In this document: positions 53,617 through 61,493 of the stretch, one piece after another
Position numbering within the stretch: the stretch's first letter is position 1
Layout: every line of letters begins with the position of its first letter
DNA from: Sedimentibacter hydroxybenzoicus DSM 7310
GTDB taxonomy: Bacteria; Bacillota; Clostridia; Tissierellales; Sedimentibacteraceae
NCBI RefSeq assembly: GCF_013403245.1
Contig: NZ_JACBNQ010000017.1
Span: 1 to 64,000 of the forward strand
Length of the DNA: 64,000 nucleotides
Direction of reading: 5' to 3'
Made by a program: the position numbers and the translations under genes
The notes under the pieces: model-generated
The model's database searches: none
What the model saw: only the letters and a program-made list of their open reading frames with translations
Told to the model about the DNA's origin: nothing

Positions 53617-54438
53617 ATGATGGGTAAAGATATGAGCATTTGTTCAATGCATTTCAGTCCGACAGGAACCACCGAAAAAATTGTAAAAAAAATTGCAGAC
53701 ACCTTAAAAGATAAATTTGAAAAACAAGACATTACGAATATTGATTTTACCAATATTAAAAACAGACAGACCGGGCAATCATTCAGTAGTGATAATCTTG
53801 TTGTTTTTGGTGTACCCGTTATTGCCGGAAGGGTGCCCAATGTCTTATTGAAATATTTAAATAATGTCAAAGGTAATGGAGCTTTGGCTGTTTGCGTAGT
53901 AGTTTACGGCAATAGAAATTATGATGACGCATTAATAGAATCAAGAGATATACTTACTGATAATGGATTCAGAGTTATAGCAGCCGGAGCATTTATAGGA
54001 GAACATTCATTTTCAAAAATTCTTGCAAAAGAAAGACCTGATGATGAGGACATGTCAGTAGTTAAGAATTTTTCGGATCAAATATACGATAAAATATCAA
54101 AAGGAAATTTTGATGATGTTAAAGTAAAAGGAAGTAACCCCTATAGAGATTATTATAGGCCTAAAGATAAAAGCGGTAATTTTGTTGATATTAGAAAAGT
54201 TGCTCCAAAGACAAATGAAAATTGTATTGACTGTAAGATATGTGCAGAGGCATGTCCAATGGGAAGTATTGATTTTAAAGATGTGGCTGTATTAAACGGA
54301 ATTTGTATCAAGTGCTGCGCATGTATTAAGAAATGCCCAACTGAAGCAAAATATTTTGATGATATGGATTATTTAAATCATAAATATGAATTGGAAGTCC
54401 AATTTATAAAAAGAAAAGAAGCGGAAATATTTATATAA
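53617..54438 (+). CDS. EFR1-type flavodoxin-like ferredoxin
   Basis: A 273-residue redox protein. The N-terminal half is flavodoxin-like (FSPTGTTEKIVKKIADTL, about residues 11-28, as the FMN phosphate loop, and VFGVPVIAGRVPNVLLKYL, about 66). The C-terminus has two [4Fe-4S] motifs, CIDCKICAEACP (from about 206) and CIKCCACIKKCP (from about 229). The family is widespread in anaerobes, with electron-transfer roles that are mostly unproven. It starts one base after the acetyltransferase stop. Confidence 0.88.
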   Translation: MMGKDMSICSMHFSPTGTTEKIVKKIADTLKDKFEKQDITNIDFTNIKNRQTGQSFSSDNLVVFGVPVIAGRVPNVLLKYLNNVKGNGALAVCVVVYGNRNYDDALIESRDILTDNGFRVIAAGAFIGEHSFSKILAKERPDDEDMSVVKNFSDQIYDKISKGNFDDVKVKGSNPYRDYYRPKDKSGNFVDIRKVAPKTNENCIDCKICAEACPMGSIDFKDVAVLNGICIKCCACIKKCPTEAKYFDDMDYLNHKYELEVQFIKRKEAEIFI

Positions 54439-54493
54439 CCATGAATAAAAAGGAAATCAACTGTCTATAATAGTATAGATAGGAGGTTTTTCC

Positions 54494-54775
54494 ATGAGCA
54501 GCGTATCGGGTAAGGAAGTAAAAGGTATATTAGATTTATTTAAAGTACAAAAGGATGTCGACGAAAAAAAAGATTTATATGCTAGTTTAGAAAATGCAAA
54601 AAAGGAATGGGAAGAAGCTAAAAACATTTTTGAAAATGTTAGTGAACCGGATTTAGTGGATTATGCCATATATAATATAGAAGCCGCGGAAAGAAAATAT
54701 GTTTATTTGCTTCGGAAAATAAAAAGTGAAGGCTCTAACGAAGGCAGAAATGAAGGTATCAGTGAAACCAGCTAA
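54494..54775 (+). CDS. DUF2508 (YaaL-like) family protein
   Basis: A 93-residue, mostly helical, charged protein. The segment SEPDLVDYAIYNIEAAERKY (about residues 50-69) is the family signature. In Bacillus the homologue yaaL sits next to recR; here it is 16 kb away in an accessory region. Function unknown. The C-terminal GSNEGRNEGISET is low complexity. GGAGG precedes the ATG, and a terminator follows. Confidence 0.82.
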   Translation: MSSVSGKEVKGILDLFKVQKDVDEKKDLYASLENAKKEWEEAKNIFENVSEPDLVDYAIYNIEAAERKYVYLLRKIKSEGSNEGRNEGISETS

Positions 54776-54781
54776 ATATAT

Positions 54782-54819
54782 AAGGATACAAACAAAACAG
54801 TTTGTATCCTTAATTTTTT
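54782..54819 (+). terminator. Terminator after the DUF2508 gene
   Basis: A perfect 12-bp stem (54782-54793 with 54800-54811) with a 6-nt loop is followed by AATTTTTT. Confidence 0.9.
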
Positions 54820-54821
54820 CA

Positions 54822-54876
54822 CTTACAGTATAAGCGACTGACACCAAATCAAAGATTTGGGTCATCTGCTTATGTG
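54822..54876. repeat. Imperfect palindromic repeat, copy B
   Basis: About 55 bp closely matching 47099-47153, with inverted arms AAGCGACTGACACCAAATC and GATTTGGGTCATCTGCTT. It is intergenic here. The following 160 bp show no gene. Confidence 0.7.
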
Positions 54877-55038
54877 CCAATTATTGTGTTGGATATATCA
54901 ATTGCGGATTAAAGCTGTCAAAAATCTCTGAACTGAGGAAATACTCAATCAATGAAACTGCATATTTATACATATGTAGTTGTATATGAAATGGAGTGCT
55001 AAAGTGGAACCTTTACTGTTGTTAATAATGTAAGTATG

Positions 55039-55126
55039 AAAACATCTACGGATGTTTTTTGATTTTCGTTATATTTTACTAAGTATAACGAAAATAATTA
55101 ACTAAAAAATTTATTCATTTTTAGTT
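55039..55126. other. Three consecutive hairpins upstream of the AOR cluster
   Basis: Stem 1 pairs 55039-55046 with 55051-55058 and ends in a T run (terminator-like). Stem 2 is a perfect 12-bp repeat, 55062-55073 with 55084-55095. Stem 3 pairs 55100-55108 with 55118-55126. They lie about 135 bp before the first gene of the cluster, in a 485 bp gene-free stretch. Confidence 0.55.
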
Positions 55127-55210
55127 ATATACACTTCTTAGATTACATAAAAATGTATTGAATAAAATACTAAGTATTGATTATTCTGCATTAATATGTT
55201 ACAATTCGTT

Positions 55211-55238
55211 TAATTGTTAGTTTTATAATTAACAATTA
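55211..55238. promoter_or_regulatory. Inverted repeat near the start of the AOR cluster
   Basis: TAATTGTTA (55211-55219) and TAACAATTA (55230-55238) form a perfect 9-bp inverted repeat, 22 bp upstream of the first ATG. It may be an operator; a -10-like TATAAT lies between the arms (55224-55229). Confidence 0.45.
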
Positions 55239-55260
55239 TGATTTTGGAGGGATAAGTTGT

Positions 55261-55878
55261 ATGAGTTATGAGTTTAATATAACAGGGGATAGCGAGAATG
55301 GTAATGAGGCGGAACCTATTAGCTTAGACGAAGCTGAAGAAGTTAAAGATATAGTTGCTTTGATCGGTAACTTTGTAAGAGACAAGTCTTCTGAGGGGCA
55401 ATTGGTAAATGGTGAGGAGCTGCTGGAGGAGCCACTGTCTGTAGAGGTGGAGGATATCATACCAACCATAGAAGAGCTCAGGCTAAGGGAAGACTTTTCA
55501 GATATAATTATGTATAAAGGAAAAGAAAAAATATATTTATATTCTGAAAAATTTATAACCCCAAATTATGCCAATATTATGATAACAGCAGAGGAAAAAG
55601 ACTTTTTTAAAATGATTGTCGATACGGTCAGACAAGAATCAAGAATTTATCCGAGACCAACCAGCGTCAATCTTTTCAGAAAAGCTCCCTTTAATATGTC
55701 TAAGGATGAGTTTTTCAAAGTTTATAATCAATTGAAAAGAAAAGAAGAATATGAGGATATTAAAGAGGTCAAAGCATCTAACGATGCCATATATTTGTAC
55801 TCAGATGAGTTTATGAAGAAAGCACATGCGCGTTCAATCGCCGAATGGATAGAAGTAGAATCAGAACAAAACCCATAA
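55261..55878 (+). CDS. Unrecognised acidic protein leading the AOR/Tat cluster
   Basis: A 205-residue cytoplasmic protein without signal or membrane segment. The N-terminal 75 residues are very acidic. The rest contains two related blocks, GKEKIYLYSEKFITPNYANI (about 92-111) and SNDAIYLYSDEFMKKAHARS (about 174-193), suggesting an internal duplication. I do not recognise a family; a role like that of E. coli YdhW, the accessory protein beside an AOR-type enzyme, is possible from context. GGAGGG precedes the ATG. It is first in a run of eight same-strand genes. Confidence 0.7.
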   Translation: MSYEFNITGDSENGNEAEPISLDEAEEVKDIVALIGNFVRDKSSEGQLVNGEELLEEPLSVEVEDIIPTIEELRLREDFSDIIMYKGKEKIYLYSEKFITPNYANIMITAEEKDFFKMIVDTVRQESRIYPRPTSVNLFRKAPFNMSKDEFFKVYNQLKRKEEYEDIKEVKASNDAIYLYSDEFMKKAHARSIAEWIEVESEQNP

Positions 55879-55919
55879 ATTAAAAAAAATATATATTAAT
55901 TTGAAAGGAAGGTATAAAA

Positions 55920-56093
55920 ATGGGCAAATTTGGACCAGGAGAACTAATTTTAATTTTAGCGATAGCATTGGTAATTTTTGGACCCTCAAAATTACCGGAA
56001 ATAGGCAAGGCTCTTGGAAAATCTATTAGTGAATTTAAAAGTAGTGTAAACAAGACAGATAATTCTGCCGACGAAAAAATTGAGGACAATTAG
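55920..56093 (+). CDS. tatA: Twin-arginine translocase TatA/E subunit (short)
   Basis: A 57-residue protein starting [20 protein letters not shown], the TatA transmembrane helix, followed by the [20 protein letters not shown] amphipathic helix and a short acidic tail. GGAAGG precedes the ATG. It lies 49 bp before a gene for a Tat-signal iron-sulfur protein. A second, longer TatA follows the enzyme genes. No TatC gene is in the window. Confidence 0.94.
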   Translation: MGKFGPGELILILAIALVIFGPSKLPEIGKALGKSISEFKSSVNKTDNSADEKIEDN

Positions 56094-56142
56094 GGAATAT
56101 TTGAAAATTTTGTATTATCTATTTTGAAGGGAGAGAATAATT

Positions 56143-56823
56143 ATGTTTGAAAGAGAAATTGATAATTTTATCAATAAAGTAAGGACAAGACGTGAATTTT
56201 TAAAGGTGAGCGGTAAAAGTATTGCCGGAGTTGCAGTTACGACTTCAGTCCTGAATCTGATAGGCTGTTCGAAAACTACCGGGGATGAGGACGAACCGGT
56301 TGACAGTGTGCAGGCATTTGTAACTCCTGCAGGATTACTTGTTGCTGAAGCTAACAGATGCACAGGCTGCCAAAGGTGTGAAATGGTCTGTACAGTAACA
56401 AATGACGAAAAAATTCATCCTTTGATATCAAGAGTAAAAATAGCAAGGAATTTTAATTACGGGGAAGAAATAACGGATAATTATCGCCATGAGAACGGAT
56501 ATTTCGGAAACTTTTTAATGACACCGGAAACATGTCATCAATGCGAGGATGCTAAATGCGCAGCTGCATGTCCGAAGCAGGCTATAAACCAAAGCGAAAC
56601 AACAAAAGCCTGGACTGTGGATGATGATCTTTGCATCGGATGCGGAGCATGTACTCAGGCATGTCCATGGAATATGCCTACAATTGATTCCGAAACCAAT
56701 AAATCGACAAAATGCATTTTGTGCGGTGCCTGTGCGGATAATTGCATAACAGGAGCATTAAGGGTTATACCTTGGGAAAAATTTGAAGCTACAGTTAGAA
56801 GAAAAGGTTATTTAGTATCATAA
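56143..56823 (+). CDS. Tat-exported lipoprotein ferredoxin, electron-transfer subunit of AOR
   Basis: A 226-residue iron-sulfur protein. Residues 14-42 form a twin-arginine signal (TRREFLKVSGKSIAG) ending in a lipobox-like LIGC, so it should be exported folded and lipid-anchored outside. The mature part has cysteine sets for four [4Fe-4S] clusters: CTGCQRCEMVC (from about 73), CHQCEDAKCAAACP (from about 129), CIGCGACTQACP (from about 165) and CILCGACADNC (from about 190). It resembles DmsB/YdhX/HycB-type subunits. It is followed 33 bp later by the AOR-family enzyme, its likely partner. Confidence 0.9.
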   Translation: MFEREIDNFINKVRTRREFLKVSGKSIAGVAVTTSVLNLIGCSKTTGDEDEPVDSVQAFVTPAGLLVAEANRCTGCQRCEMVCTVTNDEKIHPLISRVKIARNFNYGEEITDNYRHENGYFGNFLMTPETCHQCEDAKCAAACPKQAINQSETTKAWTVDDDLCIGCGACTQACPWNMPTIDSETNKSTKCILCGACADNCITGALRVIPWEKFEATVRRKGYLVS

Positions 56824-56856
56824 TTATTTAAATAAATTTTGATTGGAGGAAGAATA

Positions 56857-58959
56857 ATGGCTAAAGTAACAGGATGGATAGGGAATTTATTAAGGGTTAA
56901 TTTGACTACCGGTAATATTACAGTTGAAGACTCAATGAAATATAAAGACTTAGTAGGCGGAGCCGGACTTGGATATAAAGTTATATTTGATGAGGTACCT
57001 CAAGGTACAAAAGCTTTTGATGAGGCTAATAAGGTTGTAATTGCTGTAGGTCCTCTTACCGGTACTGCGGCTCCATGCAGCGGAAGAACAAACATTACAT
57101 CATTAGCACCTACAAATCCATATCATGCTATCACAGACAGTCATATGGGAGGAAATTTCGGACCATGGATGAAGTTTGCGGGATATGATGCAATTATAAT
57201 TGAAGGTGCAGCCAAATCTCCTGTATGGGTGAGAATAGAAGATGATAAAGTGTCTATTGAAGATGCAGGCAGCTTGTGGGGAAAAGGCACGGTAGATACC
57301 ACTAAGGCAATCAATGATATAATGGGTAAGGAAGCCTGTATTGCAGCAATAGGTCAGGCAGGTGAAAAACAAAGGAATTTAGCATCAATAGTTAATTCGG
57401 TTAATCACTCAGCCGGAGGACATGGAGGAATATTAGGTGCAAAAAATTTAAAGGCAATAGGTATAATCGGAAAGAGAGCTGTACACCTGGCAGATGAAAA
57501 TGCTAAAGAATGGCTTAAATTAAATGAATATATGATGAGTGATATTATAGGAGCCAACAATCAGCATGTGGTTCCGAATACTCCACAGCCATGGGCTGAA
57601 TATCACAACCCGGGAAGCCGTTGGACAGCACAGCTGGGATTGTTCTGGGGAGCTGCCAATCCACCGGTAGAGACAGGCGAATGCCCTCCGGGAGATAAAA
57701 ACAAGGTTGGTCTTCGTACACAAAAAGCAATATTTGATTTAGGTCCGGTAGCTGAAGAAAGAACAATAAAGATGGCAGGCTGCTATTCATGTCCTATTCG
57801 CTGCCAATCAAATATGTATATGCCGGAACTTGAAAAGTACGGGTTAACTCCTTATGCAACAAGCACATGCATCAACTACTCATCTCCGGGCACTGCAATG
57901 GTTAAGGGATATGCAGACGGGGAAAGCAAGGGAATGGATGCAATGATTACTAAATGTCTCGGCTCAAGACTTGCTGACGATTATGGTATTTGGAGCAATT
58001 ACGGTCAATTGCCAAGAGACTTTAGACATATGTACAACTCAGGAAAGTTGAAAGAAGTTCTTCCTAAGGAAGAATATGATAGTATTAATTTTGATTTATT
58101 GGAAAAAGGTGATCCGGGATGGATGCTTGAATATTATAACAATTTAATTGGGGACGGAGAATTTTCACATCTTTTAGACGGACCTTATTGGATGGCTCAA
58201 AGATGGAGTATGGGTGATGAATATTGGAATGAATACTCAAATAACATATGGTCCAAGATGGCTTATCCAAAGCACCACAGTAATGAAGCGGGAGCACAGG
58301 TAGGAGTATTGGTCAATATTATGTTTAACAGGGATGCTAATTCTCATACCCACATGAACTTTATAGGTGCAGGCCTTCCTATAGGATTATTGAAGGAGAT
58401 TGCCGGCGAGGTCTGGGGTTCTCCCGACGCATTGGATGCTCCAAAGGATTACACACCTATGAACGAATATAAAGCTAAATTTGCTAAATGGTCCATCGAC
58501 AGAAACTTCCTGCATGACTCTATTACTCTTTGTAACTGGGTATGGCCTATGGTTGTTTCGCCGTCTAAATCAAGAAATTATCGTGGAGATACTGCATTGG
58601 AGTCTAAATTCTTCAGCCTGGCTACAGGAATAGAAACATCAGAAGAAGAATTGGATTATATGGCAGAAAGAATATGTACTCTTCACAGAGCGGCAACTAT
58701 CAAGCAAATGGCAACTATTGATATGAGAAATGAACATGATACTATACCTGAATGGGTGTTTAATGTAGACCCCGACATGGAGCCATTTACCGAAGGAACG
58801 GTTAAGCTTGACAGAGATGACATGCAGCTGGCTTTAACAATGCTTTACAAAGAGTATGGATGGGATGAAAAAACCGGAGCACCGACCAGAGCTACTTATG
58901 AAAAGTTAGGTCTTAAGGATGTTGCGGATGAACTAGAAGGATTAAATTTACTTCCTTAG
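56857..58959 (+). CDS. Aldehyde ferredoxin oxidoreductase family enzyme (tungsten/molybdenum)
   Basis: A 700-residue AOR-family oxidoreductase binding a bis-pyranopterin tungsten or molybdenum cofactor and one [4Fe-4S] cluster. The N-terminal domain shows GPLTGTAAPCSGRTNITSLA (about residues 70-89) and SHMGGNFGPWMKFAGYDAI (about 98-116). Cluster ligands are CYSCPIRC (from about 308) with a distal LCNWVWP cysteine (about 569). It lacks a signal peptide; the preceding gene carries one, so export as a complex is plausible. E. coli YdhV is a comparable non-canonical member. The ATG at 56857 has GGAGGA seven bases upstream. Substrate unknown. Confidence 0.92.
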   Translation: MAKVTGWIGNLLRVNLTTGNITVEDSMKYKDLVGGAGLGYKVIFDEVPQGTKAFDEANKVVIAVGPLTGTAAPCSGRTNITSLAPTNPYHAITDSHMGGNFGPWMKFAGYDAIIIEGAAKSPVWVRIEDDKVSIEDAGSLWGKGTVDTTKAINDIMGKEACIAAIGQAGEKQRNLASIVNSVNHSAGGHGGILGAKNLKAIGIIGKRAVHLADENAKEWLKLNEYMMSDIIGANNQHVVPNTPQPWAEYHNPGSRWTAQLGLFWGAANPPVETGECPPGDKNKVGLRTQKAIFDLGPVAEERTIKMAGCYSCPIRCQSNMYMPELEKYGLTPYATSTCINYSSPGTAMVKGYADGESKGMDAMITKCLGSRLADDYGIWSNYGQLPRDFRHMYNSGKLKEVLPKEEYDSINFDLLEKGDPGWMLEYYNNLIGDGEFSHLLDGPYWMAQRWSMGDEYWNEYSNNIWSKMAYPKHHSNEAGAQVGVLVNIMFNRDANSHTHMNFIGAGLPIGLLKEIAGEVWGSPDALDAPKDYTPMNEYKAKFAKWSIDRNFLHDSITLCNWVWPMVVSPSKSRNYRGDTALESKFFSLATGIETSEEELDYMAERICTLHRAATIKQMATIDMRNEHDTIPEWVFNVDPDMEPFTEGTVKLDRDDMQLALTMLYKEYGWDEKTGAPTRATYEKLGLKDVADELEGLNLLP

Positions 58960-58978
58960 GATTGAAAATTGTAAAACG

Positions 58979-59013
58979 GTAAAATGGGAAAGCATTATGT
59001 TTTCCCATTTTAC
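58979..59013 (+). other. Intercistronic hairpin after the AOR gene
   Basis: A perfect 13-bp stem (58979-58991 with 59001-59013) has no T run. It may protect the 3' end of the AOR message or cause partial termination before the polyferredoxin gene. Confidence 0.6.
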
Positions 59014-59031
59014 TTAAAGAGGGAAAGCTTT

Positions 59032-60117
59032 ATGATATTAGATTATTTAATATATAGTTTGACTAAAGATAATCCACCTAAATTAAATAAAGATAAATGC
59101 ATAAATACTTTCATGAAGGGATGCCATATATGTGAGCAGTCCTGCCGGGAAAAAGCTATTTCCGAAAAAAACGGTAATATATTTTTTGATGGAAAATTGT
59201 GTAATGAATGTGGTGTGTGTAGGGTAAAATGTCCAACTCAAGCTATAATGACAGCAGAATGTAAAGATGAAGAAATACTGACTAAGGCGGCTGAAAAACA
59301 AAATTTGGTTATTTCATGTTCGTTGTCGGATACTATAGGAAACTTAAAAGTAAGTTGTTTAAACTCTTTGCATCCCGAGCTTATAGCTTGCATGTTCATA
59401 CTATATGAAGGAAAAAAAATTTATTTCAATTTGAGCAGCTGCATTGATTGTGAACACGGATATGATGAAGAGTTGCTCAGGGACAGTTTAAACAAGGCCT
59501 TAAAATTTGTAAAATCTATGGGAGTAAATCCTTCTTATGAAATACATGAAGAAGAAGATAATCTTTCGGAGCTGGCAACTGAAACTATATCCAGACGCAA
59601 TTTGTTTAAAATGGTAAAAAAAGAATCCGGCAGTATGGTTGTTAAAACCATATCTTCAATAGTTCACCTTGACGAAAGCAATGATAGTCAGATTTCCATA
59701 AGAAAAACATTGTTAAAACTATTGAAAAGTGATAAAATTATCAATAATAGCGGTAATTCGGATGTGTTTTGGGAATGTTGGGAAGTTAACGAAAACTGTG
59801 ACGGATGCGGTAGATGTGTATCCGTATGCCCGGGTAAGGCGTGGAAAATTGAAAATACTGATACAACATCAAAGTTGTATCACAACATGGCCAATTGCTT
59901 CAAATGTGGTTTGTGCAAAAAAGCATGTGATAAGAAGGCCCTGAACAAGGGAAATATAGACAATCCATTTTTGGATGAATTCAATCTTAAAAGGGAAATA
60001 CTTTTTAATATATGCAATATCTGCAGCAGGAAGTATATACCTAAAAATAAAGAAGATGAAAAATGTGATATATGCAAGAAAAAAGAATTACTAAGAGAAA
60101 AAATATCCGCATTATAA
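59032..60117 (+). CDS. Polyferredoxin-like protein of the AOR cluster
   Basis: A 361-residue cytoplasmic protein with four ferredoxin-type cysteine sets in two pairs: CHICEQSC (about 31) and CNECGVCRVKCP (about 58) near the N-terminus; CDGCGRCVSVCP (about 253) and CFKCGLCKKACD (about 280) near the C-terminus. A final rubredoxin/zinc-ribbon-like CNICSRK-x9-CDIC follows. The middle has a Cys-rich SCIDCEHG (about 137). SRRNLFKMVKK near 192 resembles a twin-arginine motif but is internal. The family is not recognised; electron transfer to the oxidoreductase or cofactor/cluster loading are both possible. The start uses GAGGG eight bases upstream. Confidence 0.75.
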   Translation: MILDYLIYSLTKDNPPKLNKDKCINTFMKGCHICEQSCREKAISEKNGNIFFDGKLCNECGVCRVKCPTQAIMTAECKDEEILTKAAEKQNLVISCSLSDTIGNLKVSCLNSLHPELIACMFILYEGKKIYFNLSSCIDCEHGYDEELLRDSLNKALKFVKSMGVNPSYEIHEEEDNLSELATETISRRNLFKMVKKESGSMVVKTISSIVHLDESNDSQISIRKTLLKLLKSDKIINNSGNSDVFWECWEVNENCDGCGRCVSVCPGKAWKIENTDTTSKLYHNMANCFKCGLCKKACDKKALNKGNIDNPFLDEFNLKREILFNICNICSRKYIPKNKEDEKCDICKKKELLREKISAL

Positions 60118-60150
60118 TTAATACAAAATTCTAAAATTAAGGAGGATGTT

Positions 60151-60414
60151 ATGGGCAGGTTAGGACCAGGAGAATTAATACTTTTATTGGCTATTGCTTT
60201 AGTTATATTTGGACCGTCTAAGCTCCCGGAATTAGGAAAATCTTTGGGGAGAACAGTAAATGAGTTTAAAAAATTCTCGAATGATTTAAAGGTAGATGTA
60301 TCCTTAGATGAGAATAAGCCAACAAAAACGGATAAAAAAGAAGATAAAAACAGTTCAAAAGAGAAGCTTGATTTTACAGGATCAAATCAGGCTGATGAGC
60401 ATATAGAACTATAG
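60151..60414 (+). CDS. tatA: Twin-arginine translocase TatA/E subunit (long)
   Basis: An 87-residue TatA with the same core as the 57-residue copy ([20 protein letters not shown]) but a longer, charged C-terminal tail (TKTDKKEDKNSSKEK). AGGAGG precedes the ATG. It lies between the polyferredoxin and cofactor genes, so both TatA paralogues belong to the same run of genes. Clostridia often lack Tat, so two copies here point to a dedicated transport need. Confidence 0.95.
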   Translation: MGRLGPGELILLLAIALVIFGPSKLPELGKSLGRTVNEFKKFSNDLKVDVSLDENKPTKTDKKEDKNSSKEKLDFTGSNQADEHIEL

Positions 60415-60447
60415 TATGTAGAAAAAAACTTTACTACGGAGGTTTGG

Positions 60448-61476
60448 ATGGAATTTTATAACAAATTGTACAATCTTGATATGACACGAGAAAATATAGC
60501 TGTAACAATATTGACGGGTGCAAGCATAGGTGATAAGCTTTTATTATCAGATAAAGAAAAAATATATACCACGAACGAAAATTCGGATTGGAATGAAGTT
60601 ATAGCACAAATTCCTGAAAACAAAAAAAGTCAAACAATTACTGTGGGTAAAGAGAAAATATATTATGAATTCATGCGCCAATCTTTTAATGTAGTGATAT
60701 GCGGTGCTGGACATATATCCATGCCGCTGATTAAAATGTGTAAAATGCTGGCATTACCTGTAACGGTAATAGATGACAGAATTACGTTCACAAACAATGC
60801 AAGAAGGGAGGGCGCTGATAAGGTAATCTGTGAGTCTTTTGTTGATGCTTTGCGTAAGGTTGAGGGAGATACCGGAACCTTTTTTATAATAGTTACAAGA
60901 GGACACCGATATGATCAGGAATGCTTGCAAAGTATTATACAAAAAGAAAATGCATATATAGGGATGATCGGCAGCAAATTGAGAGTTAAAAAGGTTCTTG
61001 AATATTTAGAGAGCGAGGGAACTCCAAAAGAAAAGCTTGATGCGGTATATACTCCCATAGGCTTAAAGATTGGAGCTGAAACTCCGGCTGAGATTGCGGT
61101 TTCAATTATGGCTCAGGTTATAGAGGTAAAAAATAAAAAAGCGGGAGCAGGTACATATCCCGAAGAATTGAGAAATTGCTTGTTCAGCGAAAAGCATAGA
61201 GACATTCCCAAGTCTTTGGTTACATTAGTTTCAAGGAAGGGTTCAGCTCCGAGAGAAGTCGGTACAAAAATGATTATACTGAAGGATGGAAATACTGAGG
61301 GTACTATTGGAGGCGGATGTGTAGAAGCAAATATAAGGCAGACGGCTCTTTCTTGCATGGATAATATGGAATCCCGGTTAGTTAAAGTTGATATGACCGG
61401 AATAGAGGCAGAAGAAGAAGGAATGGTCTGCGGCGGAATAGTAGAATTGTTTGTAGAGCCGATTATAAATATTTAG
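60448..61476 (+). CDS. XdhC family molybdenum/tungsten enzyme maturation protein, swapped domain order
   Basis: A 342-residue protein related to XdhC/CoxI, which bind and sulfurate the molybdenum cofactor before insertion into hydroxylases. The NAD-binding-like Rossmann domain with VVICGAGHISMPLIKMC is at about residues 80-96. The block usually at the N-terminus, PREVGTKMIILKDG with GTIGGGCVEANIRQ, lies at about 270-295, and MVCGGIVELFVEP closes the protein. The common XdhC order is thus reversed. GGAGG precedes the start. Its position in the AOR cluster suggests a role in pterin-cofactor delivery. Confidence 0.85.
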   Translation: MEFYNKLYNLDMTRENIAVTILTGASIGDKLLLSDKEKIYTTNENSDWNEVIAQIPENKKSQTITVGKEKIYYEFMRQSFNVVICGAGHISMPLIKMCKMLALPVTVIDDRITFTNNARREGADKVICESFVDALRKVEGDTGTFFIIVTRGHRYDQECLQSIIQKENAYIGMIGSKLRVKKVLEYLESEGTPKEKLDAVYTPIGLKIGAETPAEIAVSIMAQVIEVKNKKAGAGTYPEELRNCLFSEKHRDIPKSLVTLVSRKGSAPREVGTKMIILKDGNTEGTIGGGCVEANIRQTALSCMDNMESRLVKVDMTGIEAEEEGMVCGGIVELFVEPIINI

Positions 61477-61493
61477 AATTACGGGAGCAGGAC

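Noticed and set aside
59590-59640. Tat signal in the polyferredoxin (SRRNLFKMVKK)
   Set aside because: It is about 190 residues from the start and is not followed by a hydrophobic segment.
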